Positions 28,521-37,835 of a stretch of 64,000 nucleotides of DNA are shown piece after piece (the first letter of the stretch is position 1; every line of letters begins with the position of its first letter). A model generated the notes under the pieces. It was not told the origin of the DNA, made no database searches, and saw nothing but the letters and a program-made list of their open reading frames with translations. The position numbers were made by a program, and so were the translations under genes. The DNA comes from Paulinella micropora. Taxonomy: Eukaryota; Cercozoa; Imbricatea; Euglyphida; Paulinellidae. The stretch is taken from contig WBZZ01006894.1 in assembly GCA_019918135.1 (NCBI GenBank), forward strand, positions 1 to 64,000, in the 5' to 3' direction.

Positions 28521-30373
28521 TGTACAACGACCAGATTATCTACCAGCCCGAACACGGACGAGGATGACTAGGCCAACGGAAATGACATCTTTTGAGGGGC
28601 AAATTGGAAGCTGTGGTGTCCAGCCCCGCCTTGGTGGAGGAGCTGCCCTTGCGGCGGGTCAGGTCCTTGCGCCACCTCTGCTCGTTCCCTTTGTTGTTGG
28701 GCAACAACTTTTTTTTTCCTTTTTTCATATTTTCCTGACCTTGCGCACGGTGGTCGAGCTATGGCACGGTGATCTGCTCCTAGTTTTCAGTGCCCCAAGT
28801 GTAAGACCGTCAAGTGGGCCGGATGCTGCGGCAGCCTGAGGGTGCCGTTGCAAGTGTCAAGTGTGATGCTTTGTCGAGTTTTAATTAAAAAAGACTTTTC
28901 TTGCACTTTCTTGGCGCCCTACTCTCCCTATCCCTTCCCTCCCCCTTTCTCCCTCCCCCCGTCTGTTCCCTTTGTTGTCGGTCCAAATTCTTTTTCCTTT
29001 TTTCATATTTTTCTGACCTTGCGCACGGTGGCCGAGCCACGGCACGGACAGGACGCCGCCGGGGTAGTGAGGGCTCTTGTCCTCCTGGCACATTGACCAC
29101 TGCCCATCCATCCGCCGCAGGGTCGTGCTGGAGCACGGTGCGCAAGATCTGCGGAAATATCTGCGGGAGTATGACAAGTAGAAAAAAGATTTTTTTTGGG
29201 ACGTGTTTGCACGCGCAAACAAGGGACGAAGGGAGGGGGAGGGGGGAGGATGAATGGCGCAGAAGCTACAAACAAAATAAATACATGCAACGCCTCCACT
29301 AACCCCCCCCCCCTATGCCGGGCCCCTTCTCCTCTTAGTTTTCAGTGCCAAGATTACAAATTTGTCACGGATTTTTTTTTTGCGCTGATTTTTGTACACC
29401 GGCAAAGCGCGCCCCTGCCCTCCCGATTCTCAGACAGTGAGAAAGGGGCGGGTAGAAGCACATCCCCCTTCTTCTCCCCCTTTCTTTTCCCCCCCCTTCT
29501 TCCCTTCCCCCCGTCTGTTCCCTTTTTTGTCGGGCAAAAAAAAATTCTTTTTCCTCGTTTTATATTTTTCTGACCTTGCGCACGGTGGTCGAGCCATGGC
29601 ACGGACAGGACGCTGTTGGGGTAGTGAGGCTCTTGTCCTCCTGGCACATTGACCACCGCCCATCCATTCGCCGCAGGGTCGTGCTGGAGCACGGTGTTAC
29701 GCTCCTAGTTTTCAGTGCCCAAGTGTACGACCGTTGAGCTTTAATTCAGCGTAAATTCTCTCCATCTCCTAATTCTCAGTGTCAAGTGTAAGACTTTGTC
29801 GAGTTTTAATTCAGCGTGATTTTTCTTGCACTTTCTTAACGCCCCAGTCACCTTGTCCTTTCCCTTTCCCTCTTTCTCTCTTGGTTCTCAGTGCCAAGAT
29901 TAAGACTTTGTCAGGGATTTTTTTAATTTTTTTGTACACCGGCAAAGCGCGCCCCTGCCCTCCCTTCTCCCGCTCCCGCCCCCTTTTCATATTTTTCTGA
30001 CCCTGCGCACGGTGGCCGAGCCATGGCACGGACAGGATGCCGTCGTCGGGGTAGTGAGGCCTTTGTCTTCCTAGCACATTGACCACCGCCCATTCATTCG
30101 CCGCAGGGTCATGCTGGAGCACGGTGCCCTGCACCTAGTTTTCAGTGCCCCAATGTAAGACCGTCGAGCTTTAATTCAGCGCATTCTTTTTCGAACTCTC
30201 TTGGCGCCCCTACTCCCCCCCCCCTTCCCTCCCGCTCCCGATTTCCCCTTCCCGTGCTCCTTGAGCCCCCGGGGCTCAGGGGGCTCAGAGGGAGGGAAGA
30301 AAGAAAGGGGGAGGGGGGGGGGCGCCCCACCCCATCGGTGGGCTCCAAAAAAAAGTTTACTTATTTTTGCCCC

Positions 30374-30478
30374 CCGCTCTGAGGAGGGAGGGGGATGTGC
30401 CGCGTGCTGCCCTTTCTCTCTCCCAGCTGTCTGCCGGTCTCAGGGGGGTTTGCCTTCCTAGATTTCAATCCAATCCGA
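30374..30478 (+). repeat. Transposon-end-like segment
   Basis: GATGTGCCGCGTGCTGCCC to ATTTCAATCCAATCCG. The same segment follows the TnpB C-terminus at 37736-37835 and the second TnpB relic (7365-7450, minus), and recurs alone at 34658-34760 and 44968-45075. Stand-alone copies joined to other modules look like non-autonomous derivatives of the TnpB element's right end. Confidence 0.55.
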
Positions 30479-30479
30479 T

Positions 30480-32050
30480 TTTTTTTTGGGATGCGTTTGC
30501 ACGCGCAAACAAGGGACGAGGGGAGGGAGGGGGGGGAGAAAGAGGAAGGGGGAAGAAGGGGAAGGGGAGTGATTCCCCCGCCCCCCTCCCTTCCCTCTAT
30601 TCCCGTCGTCCCCCCCCCCCCTTTCATTCCCCCCGTTTGTTTCTTTGGTTGTCGGGCAAAAAGAAATTTCCGCAGATCTTTTCATATTTTTCATATTTTT
30701 CCGACCTTGCGCACGGTGGCCGAGCCATGGCACGGACAGGACGCCGTCGGGATTGTGAGGCCCTTGTCCACCTGCTACATTGACCACCGCCCGTCCATCC
30801 GCCGCAGGGCTGCGCTGGAGCACAGTGCGCAAGATGTAAAAAAATATGAAAAGTGGAAAAAAAAATTTTTTTGGGATGCGTTTGCACGCGCAAACAAGGG
30901 ACGAGGGGAGGGGGGGGGGGCTATCAGGGGACGACGGGAACAGAGGGAAGGGAGGGGGGGCGGGGGGGAGCACTCCCCTCCCCCTTCTTCCCCCCTTCCT
31001 CTTTCTCCTCTCCCTCCCCCCCCCCCCCCCATTTCATTCCCCCCCGTTTGTTTCTTTGGTTGTTGGGCAAAAAAAAATTTCCGCAGATCTTTTCATATTT
31101 TTCATATTTTTCTGACCTTGCGCACGGTGGCCGAGCCATGGCACGGACAGGGCGCCGTCGGGATTGTGAGGCCCTTGTCCACCTGCTACATTGACCACCG
31201 CCCGTCCATCCGCCGCAGGGCTGCGCTGGAGCACAGTGCGCAAGATGTAAAAAAAATAGGAAAAATATGAAAAGTGGAAAAAAAATTTTTTTTGGGATGC
31301 GTTTGCACGCGCAAACAAGGGACGGGGGGGGGGAGGGGGAGGAGAAAGAGGAAGGGGGAAGAAGGGGAAGGGGAGTGATTCCCCCGCCCCCCTCCCTTCC
31401 CTCTGTTCCCGTCGTCCCCCCCCCCTTTCATTCCCCCCCGTTTGTTTCTTTGGTTGTCGAGCAAAAAAAAAAATTTTTTTTTCCTCTTTTCATATTTTTC
31501 ATATTTTTCCGACCTTGCGCACGGTGGCCGGGCCATGGCACGGACAGGACGCCGTCGGGATTGTGAGGCCCTTGTCCACCTGCTACATTGACCACCGCCC
31601 GTCCATCCGCCGCAGGGCTGCGCTGGAGCACAGTGCGCAAGATGTAAAAAAAATAGGAAAAATATGAAAAGTGGAAAAAAAATTTTTTTGGGATGCGTTT
31701 GCACGCGCAAACAAGGGACGGGGGGGGGGGAGGGGGAGGAGAAAGAGGAAGGGGGAAGAAGGGGAAGGGGAGTGTTTCCCCCGCCCCCCTCCCTTCCCTC
31801 TGTTCCCGTCGTCCCCCCCCCCTTTCATTCCCCCCCGTTTGTTTCTTTGGTTGTCGGGCAAAAAAAAATTTCCGCAGATCTTTTCATATTTTTCATATTT
31901 TTCCGACCTTGCGCACGGTGGCCGGGCCATGGCACGGACAGGACGCAGTCGGGATTGTGAGGCCCTTGTCCACCTGCTACATTGACCACCGCCCGTCCAT
32001 CCGCCGCAGAGCTGCGCTGGAGCACAGTGCGCAAGATGTAAAAAACTAAC
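30480..32050 (+). repeat. Tandem array of about 400-bp units, four copies
   Basis: Each unit starts near GGGATGCGTTTGCACGCGCA (30488, 30875, 31294, 31690) and contains a GTTTGC/GCAAAC hairpin, a purine-rich tract, a pyrimidine tract ending CCGTTTGTTTCTTTGGTTGT, poly-A, and one G module ending AGTGCGCAAGATGTAAAAAA. Spacing is 387, 419 and 396 bp; differences are nearly all in homopolymer or purine tract length, so amplification is recent. Confidence 0.85.
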
Positions 32051-32060
32051 ATTCTGTACT

Positions 32061-32086
32061 CCGCCGACTTTAGTAAAAGTCGGCGG
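32061..32086. other. Hairpin at the end of the tandem array
   Basis: CCGCCGACTT / AAGTCGGCGG around TAGTAA, stem of about 10 bp. A second copy with one stem mismatch lies at 35139-35164, also directly after a G module. Flank TAACATTCTGTAC is shared. This may mark one boundary of the amplified unit. Confidence 0.7.
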
Positions 32087-35000
32087 GGCCGGGCCGTGTC
32101 AATATGGACAAGTGGGAAGTAATCTCTATTGGAAAATGCGTACAAAAATAGATACGGCAAAAAAAAGAAATCGCCGACAGCAAGAAAGGTTGTAGAGAGA
32201 GAGATGCCAAGATTAAAGCTTTGTCAAAAATTTTTTATTAATTTTTTTTTGTAAATTCTTAGCGCCCCCCCTGCCCTTTCTCTTTCCCTCTCCTAGGTCT
32301 CAGTGCCAAGTGTAAGACAGTCGAGCTTCAATTCAGCGTATTCTTTTTCGCACTTTCTTGGCGCCCCACTCCCCTGCCCCTACCCTCTCCCACTCCCTGT
32401 TCTCAGACAGTCAGGGGCGGGGGAAAGCACATCCCGCCCCTTGTTGCCCCCCTTTCTCTTCCTCCCCCCCCCCTTCTTCCCTTCCCCCGTCTGTTCCCTT
32501 TTTTGTCGGACAAAAAAGAATTCCCGCAGATCTTTTCATATTTTTCTGACCTTGCGCACGGTGGTCGAGCCATGGCACTGACAGGATACTTTCGGGGTAG
32601 TGAGGCCCCTGTCCTCCTGGCACATTGACCACCAGAGCAGTACCATCCGCCGCAGGGTCGTGCTGGTGCACGGTGCTACGCTCATAGCTTTCAGTGCCCC
32701 AAGTATAAGACAGTCGAGCTTTAATTCAGCGTATTTCGTACATTCTTAGCGACCCCTCCCCTCTCCCCTCCTCTGAGCCCAGGGGGGCTCAAGGCGCCCC
32801 CCCCCCCCTCCCTCTGCAAGATCTGCGGAAATATCTGCGGGAATATGAAAAGTGGAAAAGAATTTTTTTTAGAACGCGTTTGCACGCGCTCTGAGGAGGG
32901 ACAAGAGGAGGGGGGGATAGCAGGGGACAAGGGAAACAGAGGGACGAGAGGGAGGACGAGGGGAAGCACACCCCGCCCCTCCCTGTACACGTTCTCAGTA
33001 CCAAGATTAAAATTTTTTCTTTCAGTAATTTCTTCTCGCGTGGTTTTTTCGTGTACACCGGCGAAGCGCGCCCCTACCCTCCTTTCATATTTCTCTGACC
33101 TTGCGCACGGTGGCTGCGCTATGGCACGGACAGGAAGCCGTCGGGGTAAGTGGAGGGGCTCTTGTCCTTCTGGCACATTGACCACCGCCCATCCATTCGC
33201 CGCAGGTCGTGCTGGAACACGGTGCTTTGCTCCTAGTTTTCAGTGCCAGAGTGTAAGACTGTCGAGCTTTAATTCAGCGTAAATTACGTTTTCCTGGCGC
33301 GCCCTCCGCCCTTTCCCTCTCCCTCTCCCTATTCTCAGTGCCAAGATTGAAATCTTGTCAGTAAGATTTTTTATTAAATTTTTCTTGTAAATTTTTAGCG
33401 CGCCCCTGCTCCTCCTTCCCTGCCTCTCCCCTATGCAAGGATATGCGGAAATATCTGCAGGAATATGAAAAATGGAAAGCAACAATTTTTTTTGGAACGC
33501 GTTTGCACGCGCTCTGAGGAGGGACAAAAGGAGGGGGGAAGGAATAAGCAGATGACAAAGGTGAGAGGGGCGACGAGAGTGAGAGGGAGGGCTACAACAG
33601 GTCTTCCTCACGGCGGCCCAGCCGAGCGTCTGTGTGGGATTCTTTTTCTGCGCAAGTAGGTTTTGGCGCCAAATTGGCGCTTACGGCCATTTCCCCGGGA
33701 AAGCTAAGACGTACTGCCCGGCTGGACCCTGGCGGGCGCACCCTACCTCTGGACGGCACAATTTGGCGCCAAATCTAGCTGGGGCCGTTCCGGAGGCTCA
33801 AGGAGCAGGGGGAAGGGGGAGGGGAAGGGCGCAGAAGCTGCAAAAGAAATAAATACATGCAACGCCTCCACAGGTCGGCCTCCCCTCTGTTCATACCCCC
33901 GCGGACCCTGCGCACAGTGGCCGAGCTATGGCACGGACAGGACGCCGTCGGGGCCGGTCGGGGCTCTTGTCCTCCTAGCACATTGACCACCGTTCATCAA
34001 TTTGCACAGGGTCGTGCTGGAGCACGGTCCTCCGCTCCTAGTTTTCAGTGCTCAAGTGTAGGACCGTCGAGTGGGCCGGATGCTGCGGCAGCCTGAGGAG
34101 GGTGCCGTTGCAAGTGTCAAGTGCAATGCCTTGTCGAGCTTTAATTCAGCGTAAATTACGTTTTCTTGGCGCGGCCCTGCCTCTTCCTCTCTCCTTCCCC
34201 CCTTCTTCTTCCCTCCCCCGTCTGTTCCCTTTGTTGTCAAGCAAAAAAAATTTTTTTTTCGTTATATATTTTTCTAACCTTGCACACAGTGGCCAAGCCA
34301 TGGCACGGATAGGATGCCGTCGGGCCCGCCGGGGCCTTTGTTTTCCTAGCACACATGACCACCGCCCAGTCATTCGCCGCAGGGTCGTGTGCTGGAGCAC
34401 GGTGCTCTGCTCCTAGTTTTCAGTGCCTCCAATGTAAGACCGTCGAGCTTTAATTCAGCGCATTCTTTTTTGCACTCTCTTGGCGCCCCTACTCCCCCCC
34501 CCCCCTTCCCTCCCGCTCCCGATTTCCCCTGCTCCTTGAGCCCCCGGGCTCAGGGGGCTCAGAGGGAGGGAGGAAAGAAAGGGGGAGGGGGGGGGCGCCC
34601 CCCCCCCCATCAGTGGGCTCCAGAAAAAAGTGTACTTATTTTTGCCCCCCCCCCCCCCCGCTCTGAGGAGGGAGGGGGATGTGCCGCGTGCTGCTCTTTT
34701 TCTCTCTCAGCTGTCTGCCGGTCTCAGGGGGGTTTGCCTTCCTAGATTTCAATCCAATCCGATTTTTTTTTGGGATGCGTTTGCACACGCAAACAAGGGA
34801 CGAGGGGATGGAGGGGGAGGAAAAAGAGGAAGGGGGAAGAAGGGGGAGGGGAGTGATTCCCCCGTCCCTTCCTTCCCTCTGTTCCCGTCGCCCCCCTCCT
34901 TCACTCCCCCCCCCTGTTTGTTTCTTTGGTTGTCGGGAAAAAAAATTTCCGCAGATGTTTTCATATTTTGCATATTTTTCCGACCTTGCGCACGGTGACC

Positions 35001-35196
35001 GAGCCATGGCACGGACAGGACGCCGTCGGGATTTGCGAGGCCCTTGCTTACCTGCTACATTGACCACCGCCGGTCCATCCGCCGCAGAGCTGCGCTGGAG
35101 CACAGTGCGCAAGATCTGCGGAACTAACATTCTGTACCCCGCCGACTTTAGTAAAAGTCAGCGGGGCTGGGTCGTGTCACTAACGACATGGAAGGG

Positions 35197-36429
35197 CTTA
35201 GTGGAGGCGTTGCATGTATTTATTTTTTTTGTAGCTTCTGCGCCCCTCCTCCCACCCTTGCCTGCTCCTTGAGCCCCCCCCCCCGGGCTCAGGGGCGGGA
35301 GGGTGGCAGAAAAGATCTTCGGATACAGAGGGGGGAGGGCGCCAAAGGGAGAGCACCGTCCCCTGCAAATTCTGGTCCGAAGATGGGGGGGGGGTGTCCC
35401 GTCATAGGCTCAGTGCCATCTTCTTAGTTTGGTTTCAGTTCTGCCCCCTGCTCTTGAGCCCCCCCGGGCTCAGGGGGGCGGGGGGGGGTAGGGAGGAAGG
35501 CGAGGCACAAGACAGATTTAAAGGAGAGGGGGGGGGGCGCCAAGAAAGTGCGATTTTTTTTATTAAAGCTCGACGGTCTTACACTGGAAACCGAAAACTA
35601 GGAGTGGGAGAGGGAAGGGGCAGGGGCGCGCTTTGCCGGTGTACAAGTAATAAAAAGAATTCTTGACAAAGTTTTAATTTTGGCACTGAGAACTAAGAGA
35701 GGGAGAAGGAAAGAGGAGGAAGACGCGCCAAGAATTTGTAGAATACGCTGAATTAAAGCTCGACAAAATCTTACACTTGGCACTGAGAATTAAGAGAAAA
35801 AGAGAGAAGAGGCAGGGGGAGGAGCAAGCACCATCTGTCTTTGCCCTTCCCCATCTAAGGAACGTGGAGAGGGAGAGGGAAAGGGGGGGAGGGAGGGAGG
35901 AGGGGAGAGGCGCGCCAAGAAAGCGTGAAAAATTGTTTTTGTTAAAGCCCGACGGTCTTACACTTGGCACTTAGAATTAGGGGAGGGAGAGGGAAGAGGC
36001 AGAGGAAAGTCAAAAAAGTACCTTCAGCAAAAATGTACCTTCAGCCGAAGTCTCGACAAGGGAGAATGGGAAGGGGGGGGGGGCGCTCGGCATGGGGGGG
36101 GGGGGCTTAGTTGAGGCGTTTCATGCATTTTTTTGTAGCCTCTGCGCTCTTCCCCTCCCCCTTGCCCTTCCCCTGTTCTTTGAGCCCCCCCGGGCTCAGC
36201 GGGAAAGAAGAAGAAACAAGGGGAGGGGAGCGCCCCCCCCCCAGGCCCTGTCTCGACTACAACCTCCGTCTAAGTTATAGGACGAGTGACTTCTCCAATG
36301 AGACGGCGCACTCTCTGAGACAGAAACCCGCGCCGCTTCCTCCAGAGCCAGTCTTAGCTTAATTTTGTTTTTTTTTTTCGTTTTTAATAAAAAAATTAAT
36401 AAAAAAAAATCCCTGACAAGGTTTTAATC
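35197..36429. repeat. Reverse-oriented repeat island
   Basis: Within the forward-oriented right part, this stretch carries modules in the left-part orientation: E modules (35199-35245, 36107-36145), F modules (about 35270-35530), four A modules (35560-35980), a double-hairpin element (about 36175-36245) and the small-family C-terminal remnant (36276-36335), followed by a copy of the ALEEAARVS piece (36324-36362). It could be an inverted or transposed block from the left part. No gene seen. Confidence 0.7.
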
Positions 36430-36954
36430 TTGGCACCGACGCGTGTGCAGCGTCTAGTCGCCATCCTAAAAGGATCAGCCAACCACAACGTGGTCGTCTA
36501 TACCGGCCGGCCCCACGTTCCAAGAAAGGGAAAGAGACCGGTAGTTCTTCCGGGGAAACATGCACACGACGATTTGGCGACAAATTTCACGCGAGAAAAA
36601 AAGAGAGAGAAAAAAAATCCTGCCGGGATCCGCAGAAATCTAGGAAGAGAGAGGGGGAAGGGAGAGAGAGAGGGAAGGGGGAGGGAGAGGGGGGGGGGGA
36701 GGGGAAGGGAGAGGGGGGGGGCGCCCCCCCCCCCCTGCGGGCTCCAAAAAAGAAAGTTTGTTTATTTTTGCTCTCCCTCTAAACCCACAAATTTAACCTG
36801 TTCACTTTGTGACCAGCTACAGGCATGGCCCTGCCCTTGGCTTTATGGGTCCTGCCTCGACGACAAACTCCGCCTAAGTCATACGGCAAGCGACTTCTCC
36901 AATGAGACGGCTTACTCTGTGGGGCCAGAAAGAAAGGCTCCCCGAGCCTCCCCA
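36430..36954. repeat. B-type promoter-like fragment and small-family remnant
   Basis: 36480-36525 matches the remnants near 6030 and 14490 (AACGTGG...CCACGTT). 36540-36600 is the promoter-like part of the B composite (CCGGGGAAACATGCACACG, then GATTTGGCGACAAATTTCAC). 36640-36745 is a purine tract with a G-run/C-run palindrome. 36780-36880 is unique. 36880-36935 is the small-family C-terminal remnant. Confidence 0.5.
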
Positions 36955-37024
36955 CCCCGCTTACGCGGGCTGGAGGGTAGCATGCAGGGCCCGGGGGGGG
37001 GCGCGGGGGGCGGAGCCCCCCGGG
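36955..37024. repeat. Double-hairpin element 1 of the TnpB relic
   Basis: CCCGC-TTA-CGCGGG arm (36956-36968), a short GG-rich spacer, then GGGGGGCGGAGCCCCCC (about 37005-37021). It lies just before the first TnpB block. Confidence 0.65.
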
Positions 37025-37217
37025 GCGACTTTGATCTAGATACTCTGCGCCTGCGGTTTGTGAAAGAAGGTAGCAAATTCGTGCGAGCCAGGCCGTGGCT
37101 TCTCAGCGTGCCCTACGACATCCGCGAAGTGGCCATTCGGGACCTGCAAGCGGCAAGAGCCTCCGCCATCTCAAATCTTAGCCAGAAGGGCAAGTTCTTC
37201 CACTGGAAGAGAGTCAA

Positions 37218-37280
37218 CCCGGGGGGCAGGCCCCCCGCGCCCCCCCCTTTTCTCCATTCCAGCCCGCGGCAGCGGGCTGG
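37218..37280. repeat. Double-hairpin element 2 of the TnpB relic
   Basis: In reverse orientation to 13189-13264: GGGGGGCAGGCCCCCC first, spacer CCTTTTCTCCATTCC, then hairpin AGCCCGCGGCAGCGGGCT. It lies where the RuvC-I region of TnpB would be expected. The reading frame happens to stay open through it. Confidence 0.75.
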
Positions 37281-37451
37281 ACGCGTGTACCGATTGCAGA
37301 AACACATAGACAAGCTGCTGAGCAAGGTCGAGCTACTGGCTAAGGACAGCAGCAAGAAGCGGAACCGCTGGCGCCTACGGCGCGCTATTACTCGAGTGCG
37401 CGACAAGATCTACAACAGGGTCCAGGACATGCACAAGAAAGCAGCCAGATG

Positions 37452-37551
37452 CGGGGGGCGCCGCCCCCCGTGACCCCCCCTGCAACCCGCGCCGGGGGGC
37501 ATGCCCCCCGCGCCCCCCTTTTCTCCATTCCAGCCCGCGCCAGCGGGGTGG
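37452..37551. repeat. Double-hairpin element 3 of the TnpB relic
   Basis: A lone palindrome CGGGGGGCGCCGCCCCCCG (37452-37470), then an element in reverse: GGGGGGCATGCCCCCC, spacer CCTTTTCTCCATTCC, hairpin AGCCCGCGCCAGCGGGGT. It lies where the central Glu region of TnpB would be expected. Confidence 0.75.
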
Positions 37552-37683
37552 CACAGGCGTGTACGCAATGCGGGGCGCTGTGGAGAGACATCAAAGCTGC
37601 CAAGACGTACAGCTGCCAGTGGTGCGCCCTGCAGCACGGGCGCGACATGAACGCCAGCCGCAACATCCTTGTAAGACTGCTAC

Positions 37684-37731
37684 AGCCCGCTGGCGCGGGC
37701 TGAAGGGGGGCTCGGGGGGCTTTGCCCCCCG
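37684..37731. repeat. Double-hairpin element 4 of the TnpB relic
   Basis: Forward orientation: hairpin AGCCCGCTGGCGCGGGCT (37684-37701), then GGGGGGCTTTGCCCCCC (about 37715-37731). It follows the end of the zinc-ribbon/RuvC-III block. Confidence 0.75.
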
Positions 37732-37835
37732 CTCTGAGAAGGGAGGGGGATGTGCCGCGTGCTGCCCTTTCTCCCTTCCAGCTGACTGCCGGTCTCTGGA
37801 GGGGTTCACCTCTCTAAGATTTCAATCCAATCTGG

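Larger units (their letters stand above)
27600..28690 (+). pseudogene. LRR gene remnant
   Basis: Three plus-strand frames show regular LRRs: LELNGFDRLQAIDLLAALPA, then LQRLNLAGCTNVKDVFLHGL and LRELDLSNCEGI, then LKRLGLAGCVITDAFLAELP and LRELTLFDCTHVTSL. A further weak piece lies near 28600-28680, before G-module sequence takes over. These are the Cys-containing LRR type of the gene at 40691-41730. The 5' end abuts the third promoter-like module. Several interruptions and two perfect hairpins (28389-28414, 28492-28520) occur. Not a working gene. Confidence 0.65.
28691..35196. repeat. Right-type repeat mosaic, forward orientation
   Basis: Chains of G modules (about 13 copies, near 28745, 29020, 29580, 30005, 30708, 31120, 31518, 31912, 32560, 33103, 33910, 34283 and 34987), each usually preceded by a TCTGTTCCCTTTGTTGTCGG-type lead and followed by GGTCGTGCTGGAGCACGGTG. 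Between them lie A modules in forward orientation, E modules (29260, 33829), double-hairpin elements (about 30260-30335, 34535-34605), transposon-end-like segments (30374-30478, 34658-34760) and one H repeat (33540-33800). Unique bits: 32097-32200. No intact gene seen. Confidence 0.7.
36955..37835 (+). mobile_element. tnpB: TnpB (IS605/IS607 OrfB-type) relic with inserted double hairpins
   Basis: Three homologous coding blocks in order. First, 37025-37210: RPWLLSVPYDIREVAIRDLQ, then SNLSQKGKFFHWK, the conserved N-terminal half motif. Second, 37281-37445: RLQKHIDKLLSKVELL and RVRDKIYNRVQDMHKKAA, the helical pair that sits between RuvC motifs. Third, 37555-37680: a zinc ribbon CxxC (TQCGALW, CQWC) and GRDMNASRNIL, which holds the last RuvC Asp. 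The RuvC-I Asp and the central Glu regions are absent, so the RNA-guided nuclease/transposase accessory cannot be active. Four double-hairpin elements separate or flank the blocks. No TnpA. The 3' segment 37736-37835 is probably the element's right end. Confidence 0.8.

Noticed and set aside
28842-34998. Many 60-200-codon frames in the G and A modules on both strands
   Set aside because: They are low-complexity (Pro/Ser/Leu or Gly/Arg/Lys) shadows of pyrimidine and purine tracts; module copies shift frame freely at homopolymers.
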